A DNA stretch of 64,000 bases from Halobacillus litoralis. Its GTDB lineage: Bacteria > Bacillota > Bacilli > Bacillales > Halobacillaceae. The notes under the pieces are model-generated. The model was not told the DNA's origin. It worked only from the letters and a program-made list of their open reading frames with translations, and did no database searches. The translations under genes were made by a program, and so were the position numbers. The DNA is taken from assembly GCF_009856415.1 (NCBI RefSeq), contig NZ_WMEZ01000008.1, positions 114,827 through 178,826 on the forward strand, in the 5' to 3' direction. Below, piece by piece: positions 34,970 through 41,689 of the stretch. Each line of letters begins with the position of its first letter. Positions within the stretch are counted from its first letter, which is position 1.

Positions 34970-36169
34970 ATGAATCGTGATCACCTCGTTAAAGAAAGTA
35001 GGAAGTGGGTAGAAGAAGCAATTATCAGTGAAGGTCAACGTGAACAATTGCTGGAACGCTACTCTAAAAAGCAGAATAAGCCAGTGCTGCTCACTTTTGC
35101 AGCTCTTTTCATAGGTCTTGCGTTTTTGACTTTCGTTGCTTCAAACTGGTCATATTTGACGGATCTCGGAAGAATGGTGATTCTTCTGACTTCACTGACG
35201 GTCTTTTATTTGTGCGGGGATTGGGTGTACAGGAAAAAATCTAAACGGGTCGGAATCAGCCTCATCCTGATTGCTCTTCTGATCTTTGGTTCCAGTATTT
35301 TCCTAGTTGGTCAAATGTATCACTATACATCCTATAGTGCGTTTCCATTCTTTTTATGGTCGATTGTGGCCTTTGGTTTGTTTCTCATTTTTAAAGACGA
35401 TTTATTTTTTTACGCCACACTTGGGATTATGACGGTCGGACAGCTGTACAGCGGACTTGTTTTTCAGCATTTTCACATATGGCTTGGCCTTCTGTTCATT
35501 CTCGGATTGGGATGGTTCGTGTTGCGTTCACGGAAAGTGACTCAATTAGCTGCATTTGGCGCGAGTTACACGCTTCATGCTGTCATTCTCGTATTCAGTG
35601 AAGGCATGCCCTACTATTGGTTGATTGCGTTTTTCTTACTCTTGTATGTTGTGGAGGATTTCTTACTCGAAAAAGGGAATGTGCGGATATTTAAGACGCT
35701 GAGCATCCTGTCGGTTTTTACCATGCTGGTTTTGCAGGTTTTTTTCCTTGGAAACGAATATGTCGGTGAACTGACGGAGTCTTCGCTTTATTTCTTCCTT
35801 GCCTGGGCCATTTTGTTCTTCTTTTCTGTGGTAAGGTCGGCCATGAGTTCGACCAACTACTACTGGATTGATTTGCTGTTGTTTGTCCCGGTTTTCCGTT
35901 TTGAATCTGGAGATATGCTTTCCCTGCTCATCTTGTTTCTTTATTCCCTGCTGTGGTTGGTCTCAGGTTATCAACAGGAAGTGTCAAGGTGGGTCAACAA
36001 AGGGACGGTCGCTTTCCTGCTGACTACTTTTATTGCCTACTTTCAGCTCGCCTGGGATTTCATGGATCGTTCTTTGTTCTTCTTGATCGGCGGCATTTTA
36101 TTATTTGTACTCAGTTACTTCCTAGAGAAAAAACGGCGCACCATCCATAAAGGAGGGGAAGAGAAATGA
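34970..36169 (+). CDS. DUF2157 family membrane protein
   Basis: A 399-residue protein with a soluble N-terminal stretch (EAIISEGQREQLLERY) followed by 11-12 hydrophobic segments, as in DUF2157 proteins. AGAAGGAGG precedes the ATG. Its stop overlaps the next start in ATGA. DUF2157 genes are commonly paired with GDYXXLXY genes, as here. Function is unknown. Confidence 0.87.
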   Translation: MNRDHLVKESRKWVEEAIISEGQREQLLERYSKKQNKPVLLTFAALFIGLAFLTFVASNWSYLTDLGRMVILLTSLTVFYLCGDWVYRKKSKRVGISLILIALLIFGSSIFLVGQMYHYTSYSAFPFFLWSIVAFGLFLIFKDDLFFYATLGIMTVGQLYSGLVFQHFHIWLGLLFILGLGWFVLRSRKVTQLAAFGASYTLHAVILVFSEGMPYYWLIAFFLLLYVVEDFLLEKGNVRIFKTLSILSVFTMLVLQVFFLGNEYVGELTESSLYFFLAWAILFFFSVVRSAMSSTNYYWIDLLLFVPVFRFESGDMLSLLILFLYSLLWLVSGYQQEVSRWVNKGTVAFLLTTFIAYFQLAWDFMDRSLFFLIGGILLFVLSYFLEKKRRTIHKGGEEK

Positions 36170-36669
36170 AGAAGCGCTGGTGGTTTTATGGACTTGTCTC
36201 TCTGCAGCTCCTGTTTCTTCTTCTCATGTCTGCCTCCTATTATGCGATGGATATCTGGGGACAGACGATTACTCTAAAGACGGCCCCTGTGGATCCACGT
36301 GATCCTTTCTACGGGGATTATGTAACGCTGGACTATGCCATCGAACAAATTCCTGAAGAGAAATGGTTGGTTGAAGAACCTTTAAATCGAGGAGAAAAAG
36401 TGTTTTTGCTGCTCGAGGAAAATGACGAGGAAATCTACGAGCTTGTAGAAGCCTCCACCTTATGGCCGGAAACAGAAAGCAATCAAGTGGTTCTTTCTTC
36501 TAAGTATCAATGGTCTGATCCTTCACTCCAACGATACCAAGTGGATATCGGCCTTGGAAGGTATTACATTGAAGAAAATACAGGAACGTTTTGGGAGCGG
36601 AGAGAAGAACAGGAGGTAGAGGTCGTTCTGGCCCCCTGGAAACAAAAGAAAATCGCTTCTCTTAAATAA
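36166..36669 (+). CDS. GDYXXLXY-domain protein
   Basis: A 167-residue membrane-anchored protein: one N-terminal hydrophobic segment (about 7-28), then an extracytoplasmic domain containing the name-giving motif GDYVTLDY in PRDPFYGDYVTLDYAIEQIP. Partner of the DUF2157 protein by genomic pairing and 4-base overlap. Biochemical role unknown. Confidence 0.9.
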   Translation: MKKRWWFYGLVSLQLLFLLLMSASYYAMDIWGQTITLKTAPVDPRDPFYGDYVTLDYAIEQIPEEKWLVEEPLNRGEKVFLLLEENDEEIYELVEASTLWPETESNQVVLSSKYQWSDPSLQRYQVDIGLGRYYIEENTGTFWERREEQEVEVVLAPWKQKKIASLK

Positions 36670-36670
36670 G

Positions 36671-36706
36671 AAAGACGGCAGCCCTTTAGGTCTGCCGTCT
36701 TTTTTC
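36671..36706. terminator. Terminator between the GDYXXLXY gene and rocD
   Basis: A 9-bp stem AGACGGCAG/CTGCCGTCT flanked by A and T runs; it can serve both converging genes. Confidence 0.9.
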
Positions 36707-36710
36707 ATAC

Positions 36711-37907
36711 TTAACTTAAAACTGCTTTGATTTGACTGATGGCCCAGTCCAGGTCATCCTGGTCAATCACGAGAGGGGGAGCAAAGCGAATCACATTTTC
36801 ATGCGTTTCTTTACAGAGCAGTCCTTTTTCCTTTAACTCCTCACAATATTTGCGGGCAGGTTCTGTCATTTCGACACCGATAAAGAGACCTTTTCCGCGC
36901 ACCTCTTTGATTTTCGGGTTGTTGATCGATTTAAGCTCCTGCATCATATAGTTTCCAAGTTCAAGCGAACGTTCTGCCAGTTTTTCTTCTTCAATCACTT
37001 CAAGGGATGCGACTGAAACGGCGCAGGCAAGTGGGTTACCACCGAATGTGGAACCATGGGAGCCTGGGTTGAAGACACCGAGGACTTCCCGATTTGCAAC
37101 CACACAGGAGATCGGGAAGACGCCACCGCCGAGAGCTTTACCGAGAATCAGCATGTCTGGACTGACATTTTCCCAATCGCATGCAAACATCTTACCACTA
37201 CGTCCAAGACCTGCTTGGATTTCGTCAGCAATGAACAAGACATTGTTTTCTTTACAAACGTCATACGCTTCTTTAAGGAAGCCTTCCGGTGGCATAACGA
37301 TGCCGGCTTCTCCTTGGATTGGCTCAAGCATGAAACCAGCCGTATTTTCTGTGATCGCTTCTTTCAGAGCCTCAATATCTCCATATGGAACGAGTTTAAT
37401 GCCTGGAAGCATTGGTCCGAAGCCACGTTTGTATTCTTTCTCAGAAGAAAGGGAAACAGCGGTCATGGTCCGGCCGTGGAAGTTTCCTGTACAGGCGATG
37501 ATTTCCGCTTTGTCCTCTTCCACTTTTTTCACATCATAAGCCCAGCGTCTTGCCGCTTTGATGGCCGTTTCGACAGCCTCAGCTCCCGTGTTCATCGGAA
37601 GAGCCATTTCTTTATTCGTCAGCTTACAAATTTTTTCATACCAAGGACCAAGCTGGTCATTGTGAAAGGCGCGGGAAGTCAAGGTTACACGGTTCGCCTG
37701 ATCGGTCAGCGCCTGAATGATTTTCGGGTGACGATGCCCCTGGTTGACGGCAGAGTAAGCGCTTAACATATCCATATAACGATTTCCCTCAGGATCCTCT
37801 ACCCATACACCTTCCGCTTTAGCGATGACGATCGGGAGTGGGTGATAGTTCTTCGCACCATATTCCTGCGTTTGATCAATAATGTTTTGACTACTAATTA
37901 CAGACAT
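36711..37907 (-). CDS. rocD: Ornithine aminotransferase
   Basis: A 398-residue PLP-dependent class III aminotransferase converting ornithine and 2-oxoglutarate to glutamate semialdehyde and glutamate in arginine catabolism. The PLP Lys lies in [17 protein letters not shown], with [14 protein letters not shown] before it and [11 protein letters not shown] after it. It reads [24 protein letters not shown] at the start, as in Bacillus RocD. TGGAGG precedes the ATG. It stands alone, away from rocABC. Confidence 0.95.
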   Translation of the reverse strand: MSVISSQNIIDQTQEYGAKNYHPLPIVIAKAEGVWVEDPEGNRYMDMLSAYSAVNQGHRHPKIIQALTDQANRVTLTSRAFHNDQLGPWYEKICKLTNKEMALPMNTGAEAVETAIKAARRWAYDVKKVEEDKAEIIACTGNFHGRTMTAVSLSSEKEYKRGFGPMLPGIKLVPYGDIEALKEAITENTAGFMLEPIQGEAGIVMPPEGFLKEAYDVCKENNVLFIADEIQAGLGRSGKMFACDWENVSPDMLILGKALGGGVFPISCVVANREVLGVFNPGSHGSTFGGNPLACAVSVASLEVIEEEKLAERSLELGNYMMQELKSINNPKIKEVRGKGLFIGVEMTEPARKYCEELKEKGLLCKETHENVIRFAPPLVIDQDDLDWAISQIKAVLS

Positions 37908-38069
37908 GCAATCCCTCCATTTTCATTTCAGTCTTTCATCATTATAACAGGTTTGCTCTTTATTTTCTTATAATTTAGAAAATGACTCCGGCATCAAAAT
38001 GATAGGAATATACAGATCAGTCGTGGTATCATAATTCGTAGATTCATATGAAAAGGAGGATAACAAAAT

Positions 38070-38429
38070 ATGGCGCACTTACATATTACTTCATGGGTCA
38101 TCGCATTCGTACTTGTCGGTCTTGTAACCATGTTCATCCGTAAAGGCAGTGAAAAAGCGGCAAAAATCTCTCACATGATTCTTCGTCTTTTTTATTTGCT
38201 TATTCTTTATTCCGGTGGTTCACTTTTTGCAAGCTACGCCGAATATGGCCCGCTTGTAATCATTAAACTGCTCGTCGGTCTATGGACCATCGCTTCCATG
38301 GAAATGGTTGCCGTCAAATATAAGAAAAAGAAACCAACAGGCATCTGGTGGGCTCAGCTTGTCATCGCTGGGATCATCGCGATTATTCTTGGGTTTGGTT
38401 TCTTACCAGCTGGAATTCTGCCAGCATAA
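38070..38429 (+). CDS. yisL: YisL family membrane protein (DUF1516)
   Basis: A 119-residue protein with four predicted transmembrane helices: about 5-23, 36-56, 63-80 and 93-113. It starts MAHLHITSWVIAF, the family hallmark, and matches B. subtilis YisL, which also lies between the gerP region and asnO. AAAGGAGG precedes the ATG. Function unknown. Confidence 0.9.
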   Translation: MAHLHITSWVIAFVLVGLVTMFIRKGSEKAAKISHMILRLFYLLILYSGGSLFASYAEYGPLVIIKLLVGLWTIASMEMVAVKYKKKKPTGIWWAQLVIAGIIAIILGFGFLPAGILPA

Positions 38430-38433
38430 AAAT

Positions 38434-38467
38434 AAAGCTGCATGCGGCGATCGCATGCAGCTTTTTA
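38434..38467. terminator. Shared terminator of yisL (+) and the candidate sRNA (-)
   Basis: A 13-bp stem AAAGCTGCATGCG/CGCATGCAGCTTT with a 5-base loop. TTTTT follows on the plus strand; on the minus strand the stem is followed by ATTTTTA. Confidence 0.9.
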
Positions 38468-38532
38468 ATATCGAAAAAAGGGGGCTGTGTTTATGTGTCT
38501 GATGTTCGTCCGTTATTTGGGGGGGATAACGG

Positions 38533-38547
38533 TGATAACTATTATCA
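38533..38547. promoter_or_regulatory. Fur box 1
   Basis: TGATAACTATTATCA differs from the 7-1-7 Fur consensus TGATAATNATTATCA at one position. It covers the predicted start point of the leftward promoter. Confidence 0.85.
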
Positions 38548-38553
38548 ATTACA

Positions 38554-38582
38554 ATGATAATCATTCTCACTATATATGTCAA
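38554..38582 (-). promoter_or_regulatory. Sigma-A promoter under two Fur boxes
   Basis: On the minus strand TTGACA (38582-38577) and TATCAT (38559-38554) are 17 bases apart. The -10 region overlaps Fur box 2. Confidence 0.8.
38555..38569. promoter_or_regulatory. Fur box 2
   Basis: TGATAATCATTCTCA differs from the 7-1-7 Fur consensus at one position and lies 7 bases from box 1, over the -10 element. Confidence 0.85.
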
Positions 38583-38604
38583 CACATTTTTTCATTTTTT
38601 CTCT

Positions 38605-38995
38605 CTTCCATAAAAGCTCCCTTTTCTGCTCAGTTTCGAGACTTTCGTTGAGTGGATGGGGGCGGAGGGGAATAGCTCGCTTTCCGCGGGAGCGCGGTGA
38701 GCCTCCTCGGACTTTAACTGCGTCCTGCGGGGTCTCACCATGAACTTTTTTCCTCTTAGCTATCCGGTTCCGGCGCCTAGCGGCTAGTGAGACTTCCCTC
38801 GCTTCTGTACGATAAGTCAATATCGAATCGCTACGCTCTTCGTGTTTCCTTTATCTCCGCAGCTCAGTCCAGTCCATACGCCGCTGACCAAGGCGCCTTC
38901 ACACTTAAGCTAGGAGTCTCACCGTTTCCCCACGCCCACTTTTCGTAAGACATTCTCGAAACTACCTTCCAGTATTAAGAGCTTTTGTAGTTAAG
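38605..38995. repeat. Family A intergenic repeat, copy 7, interrupted by a family B element
   Basis: The left part (38605-38755) runs from AAAAGCTCCCTTTTCTGC and CTCAGTTTCGAGACT through GGCGGAGGGGAATAGCTCGC and GTCCTGCGGGGTCTCACCA. The right part (38912-38995) resumes with AGGAGTCTCACCG and ends ATTCTCGAAACTACCTTCC. In uninterrupted copies these two parts are contiguous. ORFs here are repeat translations. Confidence 0.85.
38754..38912. repeat. Family B structured repeat, copy 2, inserted in family A copy 7
   Basis: Begins CTTAGCTATCCGGTTCCGG and ends AGGCGCCTTCACACTTAAGC. Outer stem GGCGCC (38772-38777) pairs with GGCGCC (38892-38897); second stem AGCGGC (38779-38784) pairs with GCCGCT (38880-38885), with GACCAA bulged, the same architecture as the copy at 49.84 kb. 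Confidence 0.8.
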
Positions 38996-39044
38996 AATCC
39001 TATACCGACTCAGATTAAGCAGGATTTCACAACACAACTGGGCA

Positions 39045-39264
39045 GGTTACTATAAGAAGGATTTCGAGAACCACATATGGCAAAGGGGCGGAGGGAAAAG
39101 GTGAGACTCCTGTGGGAAGTGCGTGGTAGATGAGACCCCGCAAAGCGTTAGCTCGAGGAGGCTCATCACTCGCCCACGGAAAGCGAACCTTTTCCCGGAG
39201 CCCCTAAACTCAAACAAAAGTCTCGAAATCAAGTCTTACACAATCCTGCCATTATCTTTAATAG
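39045..39264. repeat. Family A intergenic repeat, copy 8
   Basis: Starts AGAAGGATTTCGAGAACC and ATATGGCAAAGGGGCGGAGG, then GAGACCCCGCAAAGCGTTAG, GAGGAGGCTCATCACTCGCC and right end AGTCTCGAAATCAAGTCTTA with CACAATCCTGCCATTATC. About 50 bases of unremarkable sequence separate it from copy 7. Confidence 0.85.
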
Positions 39265-39293
39265 TGCTGGAGGGTTTCATAAGGGGAACGATG

Positions 39294-39325
39294 CCATCAT
39301 ATAGTGAGTCATGATGGTTTTTTTA
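39294..39325 (+). terminator. Terminator or attenuator hairpin upstream of asnO
   Basis: A 7-bp stem CCATCAT/ATGATGG with a 10-base loop and seven T ends 65 bases before the asnO start, with no gene upstream to terminate. A 10-base palindrome CCAGCGCTGG follows at 39335-39344. Confidence 0.7.
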
Positions 39326-39389
39326 TGTAAAAATCCAGCGCTGGAGCGTGACTTGCGCATTTCGTACTGAAAAAGGATGGTGAGGCTAG

Positions 39390-41231
39390 ATGTGTGGAAT
39401 TGTCGGATGGATCGATGCAGCACATAAAACAAAGGAAAAGGCTTCGATATTGGATCAAATGGCAAACACGTTGCAGCACCGCGGACCTGATGATTACCAG
39501 AAATGGGTCGAGGGCCCGGCTGCGTTCGGTCACCAACGTTTAATTGTTGTAGACCCTGCCGGAGGTAAACAACCGATGATCCGCAAGGCCAGGGATGAAG
39601 AATACATTTTATGCTATAATGGTGAGCTTTACAATACAGACGATGTCAGAGACCTGTTGAAGGCAAAAGGATGGACGTTCCAATCCCATTCAGATACCGA
39701 AGTGGTGCTCGTTAGCTACATGGAATGGGGAACCGCATGTGTCGACTATATGAATGGAATCTTTGCGTTCAGTGTCTGGGAGAAAAACCGTGAACGGCTT
39801 TTTCTAGCCCGTGACCGCTTGGGAGTTAAGCCGCTTTTTTACAGTGATAGAGGTGACGGAGTCATGTTTGCCTCTGAAATGAAAGCCTTATTAGCCCATC
39901 CCGAAGTTACATCTGCAGTGGACAGCGATGGTCTCCATGAACTTTTATCTTTAGGGCCATCGAGAACTCCAGGAGAGGGGATCTTCCAAGAAATCAATGA
40001 AATTCGCCCCGGGCATCGAGCTGTCTTTGAAAATGGGAAACTGAAAATCGACAGGTATTGGAACGTAAAAAGTGCTCCTCATGAAGATTCATTTGATAAG
40101 ACGGTTGCACGCGTACGCGAACTATTTATGGATGCCTCCCAGCGCCAACTCGTATCTGACGTGAAACTTGGTACATTTTTATCTGGAGGCGTCGATTCAA
40201 GTGCCATTACGGCCGTGGCCGCTGAAAAATATAAACAAGATCAGTTGGGCGCGCTGCAGACGTTTTCCATCGACTATAAAGATCAAGAGAAATTTTTCAA
40301 AAAGAATGCCTTCCAACCAGATCGCGATGAGGCGTTCATCAATCTTGTCAGTGCACAAAATCAAACCAAACACTCCGTCATGGAAGCGAGGACGGAGGAC
40401 CTTGTTTCGCGTTTGAAGCGGGCCGTGGAACTACGGGATCTGCCCGGGATGGCGGATGTGGATTCCTCTTTATTATGGTTCTGTGAGGAAATTAAAAACC
40501 ATGTGACCGTTGCCCTTTCGGGTGAATGTGCGGATGAAATTTTTGGAGGGTATCCTTGGTTTTACCGAAAAGAAGATAAAGAAAGAAAAGGCTTCCCTTG
40601 GATCCGCTCCCTCAATGAGAGGGTTACTCTTGTCCGTCAAGATTTAAAAGGGGATATTGATATTGAATGGTACATGTTGAAGCGATATCAGGAGACTGTT
40701 GCAGAAACACCGCTGCTTACAGGTGAAGATGAAGATAGTAAGAAACACAGACAAATGTCATATTTAAACATGAACTGGTTTATGCAGACCTTACTCGAGC
40801 GAAAAGACCGGATGAGTATGGGAGCGAGCCTTGAGGTCCGTGTACCATTCAGCGACCATCGTCTCGTTGAATATGTATGGAATGTGCCATGGAGCATGAA
40901 GTTTCATAATGATCAGGAGAAAGGACTCCTGCGTCAGGCACTTCGAGGGATTTTACCAGATAAAGTACTTTTCCGTAAAAAGAACCCGTATCCGAAAACA
41001 TTCCATCCTGACTATACAAAAGCTGTTTGTACGTGGATGGAAGAGACACTTGCAGATCCGAATGCGCCTTTGTTTGATATTTTTGATCGTGATCAAGTCC
41101 GGAAACTAAATGATTCGGAAGGGAAGTCGATTGATACACCTTGGTTTGGTCAGCTTATGACGGGGCCGCAGCTCATTGCTCATCTTTGCCAGATTGACCA
41201 CTGGCTCAGAACCTACAAAGTCACCTTTTAA
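39390..41231 (+). CDS. asnO: Glutamine-hydrolysing asparagine synthetase
   Basis: A 613-residue class II amidotransferase that makes asparagine from aspartate, glutamine and ATP. The catalytic Cys2 is exposed after Met removal (MCGIVGWID). The glutaminase domain spans about 2-215. The synthetase domain has the PP-motif FLSGGVDSSAITAVAA and SGECADEIFGGYPWF. The length matches B. subtilis AsnO (614), which also follows yisL (with wprA between); AsnO there acts in sporulation. A ribosome binding site GGATGGTGAGG precedes the ATG. Confidence 0.95.
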   Translation: MCGIVGWIDAAHKTKEKASILDQMANTLQHRGPDDYQKWVEGPAAFGHQRLIVVDPAGGKQPMIRKARDEEYILCYNGELYNTDDVRDLLKAKGWTFQSHSDTEVVLVSYMEWGTACVDYMNGIFAFSVWEKNRERLFLARDRLGVKPLFYSDRGDGVMFASEMKALLAHPEVTSAVDSDGLHELLSLGPSRTPGEGIFQEINEIRPGHRAVFENGKLKIDRYWNVKSAPHEDSFDKTVARVRELFMDASQRQLVSDVKLGTFLSGGVDSSAITAVAAEKYKQDQLGALQTFSIDYKDQEKFFKKNAFQPDRDEAFINLVSAQNQTKHSVMEARTEDLVSRLKRAVELRDLPGMADVDSSLLWFCEEIKNHVTVALSGECADEIFGGYPWFYRKEDKERKGFPWIRSLNERVTLVRQDLKGDIDIEWYMLKRYQETVAETPLLTGEDEDSKKHRQMSYLNMNWFMQTLLERKDRMSMGASLEVRVPFSDHRLVEYVWNVPWSMKFHNDQEKGLLRQALRGILPDKVLFRKKNPYPKTFHPDYTKAVCTWMEETLADPNAPLFDIFDRDQVRKLNDSEGKSIDTPWFGQLMTGPQLIAHLCQIDHWLRTYKVTF

Positions 41232-41234
41232 CCA

Positions 41235-41262
41235 AACCGCCCGAGCAAGGGCGGTTTTTTTA
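41235..41262 (+). terminator. Terminator after asnO
   Basis: An 8-bp stem AACCGCCC/GGGCGGTT with a 6-base loop and seven T. Confidence 0.92.
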
Positions 41263-41277
41263 TTTCTCCCGAACCCA

Positions 41278-41532
41278 CATAAGCTCCCTATTCTTGAAGG
41301 CTCAGTTTCGAGATGCTTTCGGGTTTCGTTTACCATAATGGGAGTTAGGGGTGGCTGGGAAGCTACTCGCTTTCCTGCGGGGATGACGGCAAGCCTCCTC
41401 GGACTTCGTCCTGTGGGGTCTTGCCAGCCAATCCATTCCCGCGGAAAGCGAGTCATTCCCCGCAGCCCCATCCACTCAATAAACAACTCGAAACTGAGTC
41501 TTCAAGAATCCTGTCATATTCTTTAATAAGGT
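41278..41532. repeat. Family A intergenic repeat, copy 9 (complete)
   Basis: The best example with both ends: left ATAAGCTCCCTATTCTTGAAG with CTCAGTTTCGAGATG, right AACTCGAAACTGAGTCTTCA with AGAATCCTGTCATATTC. The core carries GGGAAGCTACTCGCTTTCC, GGACTTCGTCCTGTGGGGTC and GGAAAGCGAGTCATTCCCCG. It lies just after the asnO terminator; nag operon control sequences follow. Confidence 0.9.
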
Positions 41533-41611
41533 TAAAACATAGGAATGTGTAGAAAATGTAGATAGGAAGAATATTTCCGTTGTAATTTTGTAGAATATTC
41601 AAACATCATTT

Positions 41612-41627
41612 ACTGGTATAGACAACT
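41612..41627 (+). promoter_or_regulatory. NagR (dre-type) operator of the nag operon
   Basis: ACTGGTATAGACAACT fits the NagR/DasR operator pattern around TGGTnTAGACnA and is, as remembered, nearly identical to the B. subtilis nagAB site. It touches a perfect -10 TATAAT at 41627-41632. Confidence 0.82.
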
Positions 41628-41632
41628 ATAAT
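41627..41632 (+). promoter_or_regulatory. -10 element of the nag operon promoter
   Basis: TATAAT sharing its first base with the NagR site. No good -35 box is found 16-18 bases upstream. Confidence 0.55.
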
Positions 41633-41653
41633 TCATGGTGGTAAGATGACTTC

Positions 41654-41669
41654 AGTAAAACGTTTTCAA
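41654..41669 (+). promoter_or_regulatory. CcpA cre-like site in the nag leader
   Basis: AGTAAAACGTTTTCAA keeps the AAAACGTTTT core and CAA flank of a cre site but misses the leading TG. It lies downstream of the promoter, a common position for carbon-catabolite repression. Confidence 0.6.
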
Positions 41670-41689
41670 TTTGAAGGAGGTTAGCGATA

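Larger units (their letters stand above)
38427..38547 (-). ncRNA. Candidate Fur-regulated small RNA (FsrA-like)
   Basis: A leftward promoter with start near 38547 would make an RNA of about 120 nt ending at the hairpin at 38434-38464. The RNA contains a 5-bp hairpin GATAA/TTATC, a 7-bp hairpin CCGTTAT/ATAACGG (38510-38532) with the loop CCCCCCCAA, an unpaired GCCCCCTTTTTTCG tract (38472-38485) and the terminator stem. C-rich unpaired tracts that pair with G-rich ribosome binding sites are the known mode of B. subtilis FsrA and related Gram-positive sRNAs. No ORF is present. Sequence identity to FsrA is not claimed; the analogy rests on control, C-tracts and architecture. Confidence 0.65.

Noticed and set aside
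38545..38820. 91-codon minus-strand ORF overlapping the Fur boxes
   Set aside because: It is a translation of family A and B repeat sequence and begins within the repeat; no ribosome binding site.
39326..39389. Asn T-box leader for asnO
   Set aside because: Neither the AGGGTGGNACCGCG T-box sequence nor a specifier loop is present.
41106..41526. Long ORFs on both strands across the repeat after asnO
   Set aside because: Products (for example RFPREWIGWQDPTG-like) recur in other gaps only because the repeat recurs; no ribosome binding sites.
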